Below the pieces are notes generated by a model, which saw only the letters and a program-made list of their open reading frames with translations, was not told where the DNA came from and ran no database searches. From positions 1 to 41,465 of the forward strand of contig NZ_JAUFPN010000190.1 of assembly GCF_030409335.1 (NCBI RefSeq): DNA of 41,465 nucleotides. Reading direction: 5' to 3'. The stretch comes from Paeniroseomonas aquatica (GTDB lineage Bacteria; Pseudomonadota; Alphaproteobacteria; Acetobacterales; Acetobacteraceae). Numbering within the stretch: position 1 is the stretch's first letter; each line of letters opens with the position of its first letter. A program made the translations under genes and the position numbers. Below are positions 1 to 7,240 of this stretch, in pieces.

Positions 1-730
1 CGCCGCCGCCGGGCTGGCACCGCCCGACCTGGCGGCCCTGGCCGCCGCCCTCGCCACAGCCACCGGCCGCCGGGAGGCCGCGGCCGAGGCGGCCAGCAGC
101 GCCCGCACCGCGCTCGCCCAGCATGACGCGCTGCTGGCCGAGCTCGCCGCCGCCACCGCCGCCCTTACCGAGGCCGAGCAGGCGCTGGGCCTGCGGCAGG
201 ACCTGTCGGAGCTGGCCGAGGGGCGCGGCACCCGGTCGGGGATGAATTTCGAGGGCTATGTCCTCTCCGGCCTGCTGGACCAGGCGCTGGAGGCGGCCAA
301 CCGCCACCTCGCCGGGATGCTCGACGGCCGCTACGCCATCCGCCGCCGCGAGGAGCGGGAGCGGAAGAACGCCGCCGCCGGCCTGGACATCGAGGTGCTA
401 GACCGCTGGAACGCCCAGCCCCGCCCGGCCGCGACGCTCTCGGGCGGCGAGGGCTTCTGCGCCTCGCTCGCCCTGGCGCTGGGGCTGGCCGAGACCGTCG
501 CCGCCCATGCCGGGGCGCGGCAGCTCGACGCACTCTTCGTCGACGAGGGCTTCGGCACGCTGGATGCCGAGACGCTGGATACCGCCATCGGCGTGCTGGA
601 GGGGCTCCAGGCCGGCGACCGGCTGGTCGGGGTCATCAGCCATGTCGGGGAGCTGCGGGAGCGCATCCCCGCCCGGCTGGAGGTCACGCCCGGACGCCGC
701 GGCAGCACCGCGGCGTTCCGGCTGGGCTAG
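1..730 (+). CDS. sbcC: SbcC-like DNA-repair exonuclease ATPase, C-terminal part (5' end outside window)
   Basis: The frame is open from the first base and ends in TAG at 728-730. Only the C-terminal lobe of an SMC/Rad50-type ATPase is present. An alanine/glutamate-rich stretch consistent with the end of a coiled coil (to about base 240) leads into an ABC signature LSGGE (about 438-452), then a Walker B with D-loop, LFVDEGFGTLD (about 534-566). The order signature, Walker B, D-loop and the FVDEGFGTLD wording are typical of SbcC, the ATPase partner of the SbcD nuclease, which opens hairpin and blocked DNA ends. Walker A and sbcD would lie upstream and are not seen. Other Rad50/SMC-like ATPases are possible but less likely. 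It converges with the asparaginase-like gene with only four bases between the two stops. Confidence 0.85.
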   Translation, partial: AAAGLAPPDLAALAAALATATGRREAAAEAASSARTALAQHDALLAELAAATAALTEAEQALGLRQDLSELAEGRGTRSGMNFEGYVLSGLLDQALEAANRHLAGMLDGRYAIRRREERERKNAAAGLDIEVLDRWNAQPRPAATLSGGEGFCASLALALGLAETVAAHAGARQLDALFVDEGFGTLDAETLDTAIGVLEGLQAGDRLVGVISHVGELRERIPARLEVTPGRRGSTAAFRLG

Positions 731-734
731 GGCT

Positions 735-1733
735 TCAGTAGGTCGCGAAGATCCGGGTGATCTCGGCCGGGTCGCTGGAGACGGTCAGCGCCAGGGCGAG
801 CAGGATGCGGGCCTTCTGCGGCGTCAGGTTGTCGGCCGGGATGAAGCCGGCCTCGCCCAGCTTGGTGGTCGGGAAGACCCGGCCGCTGCCGGCGCGGGTC
901 GACTGCACCACCACCACCCCGGCGGCGCGGGCTTCGGCCAGCGCCGCGGCATCGCCCGGGGTGACGAAGCCCGGGGCGAAGCCGGCGACGACGATGCCCT
1001 TCGCCCCGGCGGCGGTGAAGGCCCGCACCGCGGTGCCGTCGGCGCCGGCGTAGCTGTAGGCGACGTCGACCCGCGGCAGTTCGGCCAGCCCGCGGATGTC
1101 GAATTCGGTATCCGGCGCCAGCCTGCGCAGCGGCCGGCGGTACCAGGCGAGCCGGTCGCCGTCGGCATGGCCGAGCACGCCGAAATCCGCCGAGCGGAAG
1201 GTCTGCATCCGCCCGGTCGAGGTCTTGGTGACTTCGCGGGCCGCCTGGATTTCGTCGTTCAGCAGCACCAGCGCGCCGAGGCCGCGGGCCTCCTCGCTGG
1301 CGGCCACCCGCACCGCATTCACCAGGTTCAGCCCGGCATCGGTCGAGAGCGCCGAGGCCGGGCGCTGCGAGCCGACCACCACGATCGGCACCGGCACCTT
1401 GGCGGTGAGCGAGAGGAAGAAGGCGGTCTCCTCCAGCGAGGCGGTGCCATGGCCGATGACGATGCCGGCGATGGCGGGGTCCTCGGCCACCACCTTGTCG
1501 CAGAGGAGGACGAGCTGCTGCCATTCCGTCCAGGCGATCTGCGGCGAGGGCACGTTGCGGTAGGGCACCGCGACCACGTCGGCGACCAGCTGCACCTCGG
1601 GGAATCTCTCGAGGATGGCGTCGGCCTGCATCATCCGGCCGTTGGCGCCGTAGTTCACCGTATCGAGCGGCCCGACGCCGATCGAGGCGATGGTCCCGCC
1701 GGTGCCGATGAAGGCAACTTTCTTTTTGCTCAT
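735..1733 (-). CDS. Asparaginase-family amidohydrolase with altered active-site motif
   Basis: A 332-residue protein of the L-asparaginase I/II fold. The first motif, GTGGTIAS, supplies the nucleophile threonine (about T11). The second reads GHGTASLEET (about 95-103), and a conserved lysine sits in VTKTST (about K160). In characterised enzymes the second motif is HGTDT; here the aspartate after the threonine is alanine, so asparagine may not be the substrate. The start at 1733 overlaps the stop of the upstream isochorismatase-like gene as ATGA, giving translational coupling; an earlier in-frame ATG at 1772 lies deep inside that gene and is unlikely. No signal peptide is evident, so it should act in the cytoplasm. 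The pair looks like a two-step amide or imide degradation unit, which is inference. Confidence 0.85.
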   Translation of the reverse strand: MSKKKVAFIGTGGTIASIGVGPLDTVNYGANGRMMQADAILERFPEVQLVADVVAVPYRNVPSPQIAWTEWQQLVLLCDKVVAEDPAIAGIVIGHGTASLEETAFFLSLTAKVPVPIVVVGSQRPASALSTDAGLNLVNAVRVAASEEARGLGALVLLNDEIQAAREVTKTSTGRMQTFRSADFGVLGHADGDRLAWYRRPLRRLAPDTEFDIRGLAELPRVDVAYSYAGADGTAVRAFTAAGAKGIVVAGFAPGFVTPGDAAALAEARAAGVVVVQSTRAGSGRVFPTTKLGEAGFIPADNLTPQKARILLALALTVSSDPAEITRIFATY

Positions 1734-2428
1734 GCCGCGACACGCTCCTCGGGGGCGAAGCCGGCGATGCATTCATCGACCGTGAGGACATCGCCGAATT
1801 GCAGGTAGAAGGCCAGCAGGGATGCCGTGTGCTCGGCATCGGTCACCGCGGCGCAGCCATCCGGCACCATCACGGTGCGGAAGTTCAGCATCATCGCGTC
1901 GCGGGCGCTGCTCTCGCAGCAGACATTGGTGACGGTGCCGACGATGAGCACGGTGTCCAGCCCGCGCGCCCTGAGCCGCGCCGGCAGGTCGGAGCCGCCC
2001 TCGATGAAGGCGCTGTAGCGGTACTTGCGCACCACCTCGTCGCCGATCCGCACGTCGAGCAGCGGCCAGAGCGCGTGGCCGACGGTCCCCTCGCTCATGG
2101 ATGCGGCGCGGCGGGCGCGGGCCTCGGGCGTCGCCATCGCCTGCATGACGGACCACTCGGTCTCGCAGCGGGCGTCGAAGGTGTTCTGGATCCAGTAGAC
2201 CGCGCCGCCGGCGGCGCGCAGGCCGGAGGCGAGGCGGTTGATTGCCGACACCACATGCTCGGCCATGGGGCAGAGCGCATGGGCGACATCGGCGCGCATG
2301 AAGCCGTTCTGCATGTCGATGACGACCAGTGCGGTGCGCCGGGCATCGAGCCGGGCGAAGGGATGCGGTGTGCCGCAGCGGCCGGCGACGCGGGCGGCGA
2401 TGGACTCCGGGATGGCGAAGGGATGCAT
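1730..2428 (-). CDS. Isochorismatase-family cysteine hydrolase
   Basis: A 232-residue cysteine hydrolase of the isochorismatase/nicotinamidase fold. The expected triad is visible: Asp38 in VVIDMQNGF, Lys135 in VVRKYRYSAF and Cys170 in GTVTNVCCES. Members hydrolyse amides such as nicotinamide, N-carbamoyl compounds, biuret or ureidoacrylate; the sequence does not say which. The start at 2428 is chosen because the fold begins shortly after it and a GGAAAGG ribosome-binding site precedes it on the minus strand. It is first in a two-gene operon with the asparaginase-like gene (ATGA overlap), so the two enzymes are probably made in fixed proportion and may act in sequence on one nitrogen compound. 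It is divergent from the phn operon; the Pho box in the shared intergenic region points towards phn. Confidence 0.88.
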   Translation of the reverse strand: MHPFAIPESIAARVAGRCGTPHPFARLDARRTALVVIDMQNGFMRADVAHALCPMAEHVVSAINRLASGLRAAGGAVYWIQNTFDARCETEWSVMQAMATPEARARRAASMSEGTVGHALWPLLDVRIGDEVVRKYRYSAFIEGGSDLPARLRARGLDTVLIVGTVTNVCCESSARDAMMLNFRTVMVPDGCAAVTDAEHTASLLAFYLQFGDVLTVDECIAGFAPEERVAA

Positions 2429-2550
2429 GCGGGGGCCTTTCCGCGGGGGTGATGGCCTGGGGCTGCGCGTCGGTCCCGAACCGGCTCTGGCGGCCGTGAG
2501 CCGGGAAGGTAGGCCGCCGGCGAAACCCCGGCAACCCGCTTCGGCAACAG

Positions 2551-2590
2551 CTGCCATCCGGATGTCATCATCCTCTCATCCACCCGTCAC
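2551..2590 (+). promoter_or_regulatory. Pho box (four tandem PhoB-type half sites) upstream of phn operon
   Basis: Four heptamers recur at exact 11-base steps: CTGCCAT (2551), ATGTCAT (2562), CTCTCAT (2573) and CCGTCAC (2584). Each differs by about one base from the PhoB half-site CTGTCAT or CTGTCAC. Pho boxes are direct 7-mers separated by 4 bases, so both spacing and sequence fit. Ten bases after the last unit comes TAGAGC (2601-2606), a plausible -10 element, as expected where PhoB replaces -35 recognition. A GGGAGAG ribosome-binding site precedes the phnD start at 2634. The operon is therefore probably induced by phosphate starvation. Confidence 0.8.
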
Positions 2591-2633
2591 ATCCCGCTGC
2601 TAGAGCCCGCTCAACCGATCTCGGGAGAGAGCC

Positions 2634-3620
2634 ATGCTGACCCGCCGCCACTTCGCCGGCCTCATCGCCGGGGCCGCCCTGCTGCCGGTCGCCGGCTTCG
2701 CCCAGCGTCGCACCCAGGATGCCGCGACGGCCATGCCGGCCGCCGGGGAGCGGCCCTGGAAGGCGCAGATCCCGGTGCTGCGGATCGGCCTGATGGGCGG
2801 GGAGAACGAGACCGACCGGCTGGGGCGCTACGGTGCCTACCAGAAGCTGCTGGAGGAGACCTTCAAGGTCCCGGTGCGGCTCTACCCCGCCGCGGATTAC
2901 GGTGGCGTGCTCCAGGCCTTCAGCGCCGGGCAGATCGAGATGTCAGGGCTCGGCCCTTCCGCCTATGCCGGTGCCTGGCTCGACACCAACAGCGGCGTCG
3001 AGCCGCTAGTGGTGCCGGAGGAAAAGGACGGCTCCATCTCCTATGTCTCGGTCATGGTGGTCCGCGCCGACAGCGGCATCACCAGCCTCGAGCAGATGCG
3101 CGGCAAGTCCCTCGCCTGGGCCGACCCGAACAGCACCAGCGGCTACCTGATCCCCCGCTTCGCGCTGCGGAAGGCCGGCATCGGGCTGGAATCGGGCCAG
3201 TACTTCAACCGGGTCGGCTTCGCCGGCGGGCATGAGCAGGGCGTCATCGCCGTGCTGCAGAAGCAGTACGACGGTGCCATGACCTGGGCCAGCGGCCAGG
3301 GCGAGGTGGCCGAGGGCTACAGCCGCGGCAATCTCCGCGCCATGGTCGACAAGGGCATGCTGAAGATGTCCGACCTCAGGATCATCTGGACCTCGGAGCC
3401 GATCATCAACGGCCCGCTGACCGTCCGCAGCGCGCTGCCGGCCGCCTTCAAGGAGGACATGACCGCCTTCCACCTCGCCCTGCCCAAGACCCACCCGACG
3501 GTCTACGAGCAGATCGAGAAGGGCGGCGGCACCGGCTACCGCTCGGTCAGCCATGCCCAGTTCCAGTTCCTGGTCGACATGCGCCGGGAAGAGGCCAACG
3601 AACGCCGCCGCCGGTCTTGA
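2634..3620 (+). CDS. phnD: Phosphonate/phosphite-type ABC transporter substrate-binding protein (first copy)
   Basis: A 328-residue periplasmic binding protein of the PhnD family. The N-terminus [13 protein letters not shown]... is a signal peptide with twin arginines and a hydrophobic core ending near GFAQ. Family blocks include [21 protein letters not shown], the ADPNSTSGY region and [12 protein letters not shown]. The ligand could be phosphonate, phosphite or phosphate; no binding-site residue decides this. It opens a tight operon behind a Pho box and overlaps the ATPase gene by four bases (TTGA). A second, clearly paralogous phnD lies after the ATPase; both share [27 protein letters not shown] and TWASGQGE. 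Confidence 0.9.
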   Translation: MLTRRHFAGLIAGAALLPVAGFAQRRTQDAATAMPAAGERPWKAQIPVLRIGLMGGENETDRLGRYGAYQKLLEETFKVPVRLYPAADYGGVLQAFSAGQIEMSGLGPSAYAGAWLDTNSGVEPLVVPEEKDGSISYVSVMVVRADSGITSLEQMRGKSLAWADPNSTSGYLIPRFALRKAGIGLESGQYFNRVGFAGGHEQGVIAVLQKQYDGAMTWASGQGEVAEGYSRGNLRAMVDKGMLKMSDLRIIWTSEPIINGPLTVRSALPAAFKEDMTAFHLALPKTHPTVYEQIEKGGGTGYRSVSHAQFQFLVDMRREEANERRRRS

Positions 3621-4507
3621 GGACGAAACCGGTGGACGCGGCGCCTGCCTGGGCTGAGCATGTCCCCGCCTGGATGAGCGGGAACCGGATGCTGGAATTG
3701 CAGGGGCTGACGCGGCAGTTCGGGACCACCCTCGCGGTGGACCACGTGAACCTCGAGGTGCCGGACGGCCAGATGGTCGGCATCATCGGCCGCTCGGGTG
3801 CGGGCAAATCGACGCTGCTGCGGCTGATCAACCGGCTGGAGGCGCCGAGCTCCGGCCGCATCCTCTCGGGCGGGCGGGACGTGACCGCGCTCGACGGCCG
3901 GGCCTTGCGGGACTGGCGGCGCGACTGCGCCATGGTCTTCCAGCAGTTCAACCTGGTGCAGCGGCTGGACGTGCTGACCAACGTGCTGATCGGCCGGCTG
4001 GCCTACCAGCGCGGCTGGCGCTCCTTCATGGTGCTGGTCGGCGCCCGCTTCACCGCGGCGGAGCGGGCCATGGCGCTGGCCGCGCTCGACCGCTTCGGCC
4101 TGGCCGATACCGCGCTGCAGCGGGCCGAGACCCTCTCGGGCGGGCAGCAGCAGCGCGTCGCCATCTGCCGCGCCCTGATGCAGCAGCCGCGGCTGATCCT
4201 GGCGGATGAGCCCATCGCCTCGCTCGACCCGCGCAATGCCCAGGTGGTGATGGATGCGCTGCGCGACGTGAACCGCCAGGATGGGCTGACCGTGCTGGTG
4301 AACCTGCACCACCTCGACACCGCCCGCGAGTACTGCGACCGCATCGTCGCCATGCAGGCCGGCAAGGTGGTCTTCGACGGCACGCCGGCAGCGCTGACCG
4401 CCGAACGGGTGCGCGCCATCTACGGCATCTCGGAGGAGGAATTCGCCGCCGAGGCCGCCGCCCGGCTGCGGGCGGATGCTGCCCCGGCGCGGCTGGCGAT
4501 GGCATAG
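3617..4507 (+). CDS. phnC: Phosphonate-type ABC transporter ATP-binding protein
   Basis: The ATPase of the PhnCDE-type importer. Walker [10 protein letters not shown] (about residue 58), Q-loop VFQQFNLV, signature LSGGQQQR, Walker B LILADEP and H-loop LHH are all intact. The insertion between Q-loop and signature, [14 protein letters not shown], is typical of PhnC. The start is uncertain. TTG at 3617 overlaps the phnD stop as TTGA and gives 296 residues, but the first 20 or so are not conserved-looking. ATG at 3674 or ATG at 3689, the latter preceded by GGGAA and placed just before [11 protein letters not shown], would give a more usual N-terminus. It should couple ATP hydrolysis to the two PhnE permeases encoded downstream. 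Confidence 0.9.
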   Translation: MRTKPVDAAPAWAEHVPAWMSGNRMLELQGLTRQFGTTLAVDHVNLEVPDGQMVGIIGRSGAGKSTLLRLINRLEAPSSGRILSGGRDVTALDGRALRDWRRDCAMVFQQFNLVQRLDVLTNVLIGRLAYQRGWRSFMVLVGARFTAAERAMALAALDRFGLADTALQRAETLSGGQQQRVAICRALMQQPRLILADEPIASLDPRNAQVVMDALRDVNRQDGLTVLVNLHHLDTAREYCDRIVAMQAGKVVFDGTPAALTAERVRAIYGISEEEFAAEAAARLRADAAPARLAMA

Positions 4508-4536
4508 TCCCCGCCCATCCGGGACGGAGCCGCCTT

Positions 4537-5514
4537 ATGTTCACACGTCGCATGCTTGCGGGCTTGCTGGCCCTGCCGCTGCCCGCCTTCGCCCAGGCTG
4601 CCCCGCGCCGCAGCCTCGATGCCGCGGTGGCCTTCCCCGCGGCCGGGCCGCGCGACTGGGGCCAGTCGATGCGCCAGCTCCGCATCGGCCTGCTCGGCGG
4701 CGAGAATGAATCCGACCGGCTCGGCCGCTTCGGTCCCTACCGCGACCTGCTGGAGGCGACCTTCAAGCTGCCGGCCCGGCTGTTTCCCGCCAGCGACTAT
4801 GCCGGCGTCATCCAGGCCTTCGGGGCGAAGCAGCTCGATATCGCCAACATGTCCCCCTCGGCCTATGCCGGCGCCTGGCTCGATACCAACGGCGGGGTCG
4901 AGCCGCTGGTGACCACCGAGGAGAGCGACGGCTCCATCAGCTACGTCGCCGTCATGCTGGTCCGCGCCGACAGCGGCATCACCGGCATCGAGGGCATGCG
5001 CGGCAAGGCCATGGCCTGGTCCGACCCCAACTCGGCCTCGGGCTTCCTCATCCCGCGCTTCTCGCTGCGGAAGCAGGGCATCAGCCCCGAGACCTTCTTC
5101 GGCCGCACCGGCTTCGCCGGCGGGCATGAGCAGGCGGTCGTCGCCGTGCTGCAGAAGCAGTACGACGCCGCGGTCACCTGGGCTTCCGGCCAGGGCGAGG
5201 AGAGCGAGGGCTTCACCCGCGGCGCACTGCGGGCGATGGTCGAGAAGGGGCTGGTCGAGATGAAGCAGCTCCGCGTCATCTGGCGCTCGGACCCGATCAT
5301 CAACGGCCCGCAGACGGTGCGGAAGGAATTGCCCGAGGCCTTCAAGGAGGACATGCGGCTGTTCCACCTGGCGCTGCCGAAGGCGCATCCGGAGATCTAC
5401 CGGCAGATCGAGCGCGGCGGCGGCGCCGGCTACCGCGAGGTCACGGCCGCCGACTACCAATTCATGATCGACATGCGACGGCAGGAGGCGGCGGAACGCC
5501 GCAGGCGCAACTGA
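4537..5514 (+). CDS. phnD: Phosphonate-type ABC transporter substrate-binding protein (second copy)
   Basis: A 325-residue paralogue of the PhnD encoded at 2634-3620. It has a signal peptide (MFTRRMLAGLLALPLPAFAQA, cut near AFAQ). The same family blocks are present ([44 protein letters not shown]), but many surface and pocket-adjacent positions differ. A GGAG ribosome-binding site lies about nine bases before the ATG. It sits 30 bases after phnC and its stop overlaps the proposed start of the first permease gene. Two receptors on one transporter suggest that the importer accepts two ligands or works over two concentration ranges, as inference. Confidence 0.9.
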   Translation: MFTRRMLAGLLALPLPAFAQAAPRRSLDAAVAFPAAGPRDWGQSMRQLRIGLLGGENESDRLGRFGPYRDLLEATFKLPARLFPASDYAGVIQAFGAKQLDIANMSPSAYAGAWLDTNGGVEPLVTTEESDGSISYVAVMLVRADSGITGIEGMRGKAMAWSDPNSASGFLIPRFSLRKQGISPETFFGRTGFAGGHEQAVVAVLQKQYDAAVTWASGQGEESEGFTRGALRAMVEKGLVEMKQLRVIWRSDPIINGPQTVRKELPEAFKEDMRLFHLALPKAHPEIYRQIERGGGAGYREVTAADYQFMIDMRRQEAAERRRRN

Positions 5515-6383
5515 GCACAACGATCCTTCGCGGCGAAGCCGCCTACCAGACCGCCCTCCGCCAGAAGCGCCACGCGACGCTGGCCGGCCTTGCGATCCTC
5601 GCCGCCTGCCTGCTGCTCTCGGCCTGGGTGAGCGAGGTGCGGCCGGCGACCCTGCTGGCCGGCATCCCGCGCATCGGCGAGTATTTCCAGCGCATCCTGC
5701 CCAGCCTGCGCTGGGCCACGCTGTTCTCGGGAGTCGAGGCCGAAGGCAGCCTGGCCTTCTGGTTCTACCGGCTCGACAGCTGGTCCTGGCTGCTGCTCGA
5801 GACCGCCAACATGGCGGCGCTGGCGACCCTGCTCGGCGCCGGCGCCGGGCTGCTGCTGGCCTTCCCGGCGGCGCGCAACCTCGGCGCCGGGATGGTCGCC
5901 TACCAGCTCTCGCGCCGCCTGCTGGAGGCGATGCGGACGGTGCCCGAGATCGTCTTCGCGCTGATCCTGGTCTGGGCCTTCGGCGTCGGCGCGCTGGCCG
6001 GGGTGCTGGCCATCGCGCTGCACACCGCCGGGGCCTGCGGCAAGCTCTTTGCCGAATCCATCGAGAACACCGGGCTCGGCGCCTGGGCCGGGGTGCGCTC
6101 GGCGGGCGGCACCTGGGCGCAGGCCTGCCGCTTCGCCATCCTGCCGCAGGTCGCGCCCAACCTGCTCTCCTATGCGCTGCTGCGCTTCGAGGTGAACCTG
6201 CGCTCGGCCAGCGTCATCGGCTTCGTCGGCGCCGGCGGCATCGGCGAGGAGCTCTACAACGTCATATCCTTCAACTACTATGAGGAGATCAGCGCCATCC
6301 TGCTGCTCATCATCCTCGCGGTCGTGGCCATCGACCTGCTGTCGGAGCGGCTGCGCCACCGGGTGATCGGGGTGATGCAATGA
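5511..6383 (+). CDS. phnE: Phosphonate-type ABC transporter permease (first PhnE), probable CTG start
   Basis: An integral membrane permease with the EAA-type loop GVRSAGGTWAQACRFAILPQ. The first ATG/GTG/TTG-type start in frame is GTG at 5628, but it would remove the first membrane helix. The frame upstream, between the phnD stop and 5628, encodes a convincing PhnE N-terminus: a charged segment ending RQKRHA, then a helix TLAGLAILAACLLLSAWV. The only likely initiator there is CTG at 5511, overlapping the phnD stop as CTGA, with a weak AGG five bases before it. This gives 290 residues, against 251 from GTG. It overlaps the next permease gene by ATGA at 6380. Confidence 0.78.
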   Translation: MSTTILRGEAAYQTALRQKRHATLAGLAILAACLLLSAWVSEVRPATLLAGIPRIGEYFQRILPSLRWATLFSGVEAEGSLAFWFYRLDSWSWLLLETANMAALATLLGAGAGLLLAFPAARNLGAGMVAYQLSRRLLEAMRTVPEIVFALILVWAFGVGALAGVLAIALHTAGACGKLFAESIENTGLGAWAGVRSAGGTWAQACRFAILPQVAPNLLSYALLRFEVNLRSASVIGFVGAGGIGEELYNVISFNYYEEISAILLLIILAVVAIDLLSERLRHRVIGVMQ

Positions 6384-7210
6384 CCACCGCGGAGATCGCC
6401 GCCTGGCGGGCCCGGATGCCGGCCGCCTTCGGCAGCAGCGGCCGCACGCGCGCCCTGCGCATCGCCGGCTGGCTGGCCTTCGCCCTCTGGCTCGGCTGGG
6501 CGCTGCAGCATTTCGGCTTCACCCCGCAGCGGCTGTGGAACGGGCTCTCGGGCCTTGCCACCATCCTGCGGCTGATGGTGCCACCCTCCCCGGGGGAGCT
6601 GTGGGTCGATATCCTCCAGGGCCTGGCCGAGAGCGTCGCCATGGCCTTCCTCGGCACCTTCGTCGCCGCGGTGATCGCGGTGCCGCTCGGCTTCCTCGGC
6701 GCCGGCAACGTGATGACCAACCTGCTGTTCCGCTTCTCCCTGCGCCGGGTCTTCGACGGCTTCCGCGGCATCGACCAGCTCATCTGGGCGCTGGCCTTCG
6801 TCCGCGCCGTGGGGCTCGGGCCGCTGGCCGGGGTGCTGGCGATTGCCACCGCCGATATCGCGGTGCTGGCCAAGCTGAATGCCGAGGCGATCGAGAATGC
6901 CGAGCGGCGGCAGCAGGAGGGCGTCACCGCCGCCGGCGGTAGCCGCCTCGCGCGCCTCCGCTTCGGCGTGCTGCCGCAGGTGCTGCCGGTGATGCTGGCC
7001 CAGGCGCTCTATTTCTTCGAGAGCAACACCCGCTCGGCCGCCATCCTCGGCGTGGTCGGCGCGGGCGGGATCGGGCTGCAGATCTCGGAGCGCATCCGGG
7101 TGCGGCACTGGGACGAGGTCGCCTTCATCATCCTGCTGATGGTGGTGACGGTCGCGGCGATCGACTTCCTCTCGGCCCGGCTGCGGCGGCGGCTGACGGG
7201 CGGGGGCTGA
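6380..7210 (+). CDS. phnE: Phosphonate-type ABC transporter permease (second PhnE)
   Basis: A 276-residue permease with several hydrophobic helices. The first is near residues 26-44 (IAGWLAFALWLGWALQHFG). The cytoplasmic EAA-type loop reads GVTAAGGSRLARLRFGVLPQ, followed by a C-terminal helix. It starts with an ATGA overlap with the first permease gene, so the two probably form a heterodimeric channel for the PhnC ATPase. Its stop codon falls inside the first unit of a G-rich tandem repeat that separates it from the convergent histidine kinase gene. No C-P lyase, phosphonatase or phosphite dehydrogenase gene lies nearby, so the fate of the imported compound cannot be read from this window. 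Confidence 0.9.
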   Translation: MTTAEIAAWRARMPAAFGSSGRTRALRIAGWLAFALWLGWALQHFGFTPQRLWNGLSGLATILRLMVPPSPGELWVDILQGLAESVAMAFLGTFVAAVIAVPLGFLGAGNVMTNLLFRFSLRRVFDGFRGIDQLIWALAFVRAVGLGPLAGVLAIATADIAVLAKLNAEAIENAERRQQEGVTAAGGSRLARLRFGVLPQVLPVMLAQALYFFESNTRSAAILGVVGAGGIGLQISERIRVRHWDEVAFIILLMVVTVAAIDFLSARLRRRLTGGG

Positions 7211-7238
7211 AGGCGGGGCTGGGGGCGGGGCTGAGGGC
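7203..7238 (+). repeat. Three tandem 12-bp G-rich repeats between convergent genes
   Basis: GGGGCTGAAGGC (7203-7214), GGGGCTGGGGGC (7215-7226) and GGGGCTGAGGGC (7227-7238) stand head to tail. The first unit contains the stop codon of the second phnE; the array ends three bases before the stop of the opposing kinase gene. The plus strand carries runs of four or five G separated by short loops, so it could form a G-quadruplex. It may act as a transcription or replication boundary, or be a simple slippage repeat. Confidence 0.85.
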
Positions 7239-7240
7239 GG

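Noticed and set aside
4507-4525. GTCCC/GGGAC hairpin between phnC and the second phnD as terminator
   Set aside because: A five-base stem with a nine-base loop and no T-run is weak, and the operon clearly continues.
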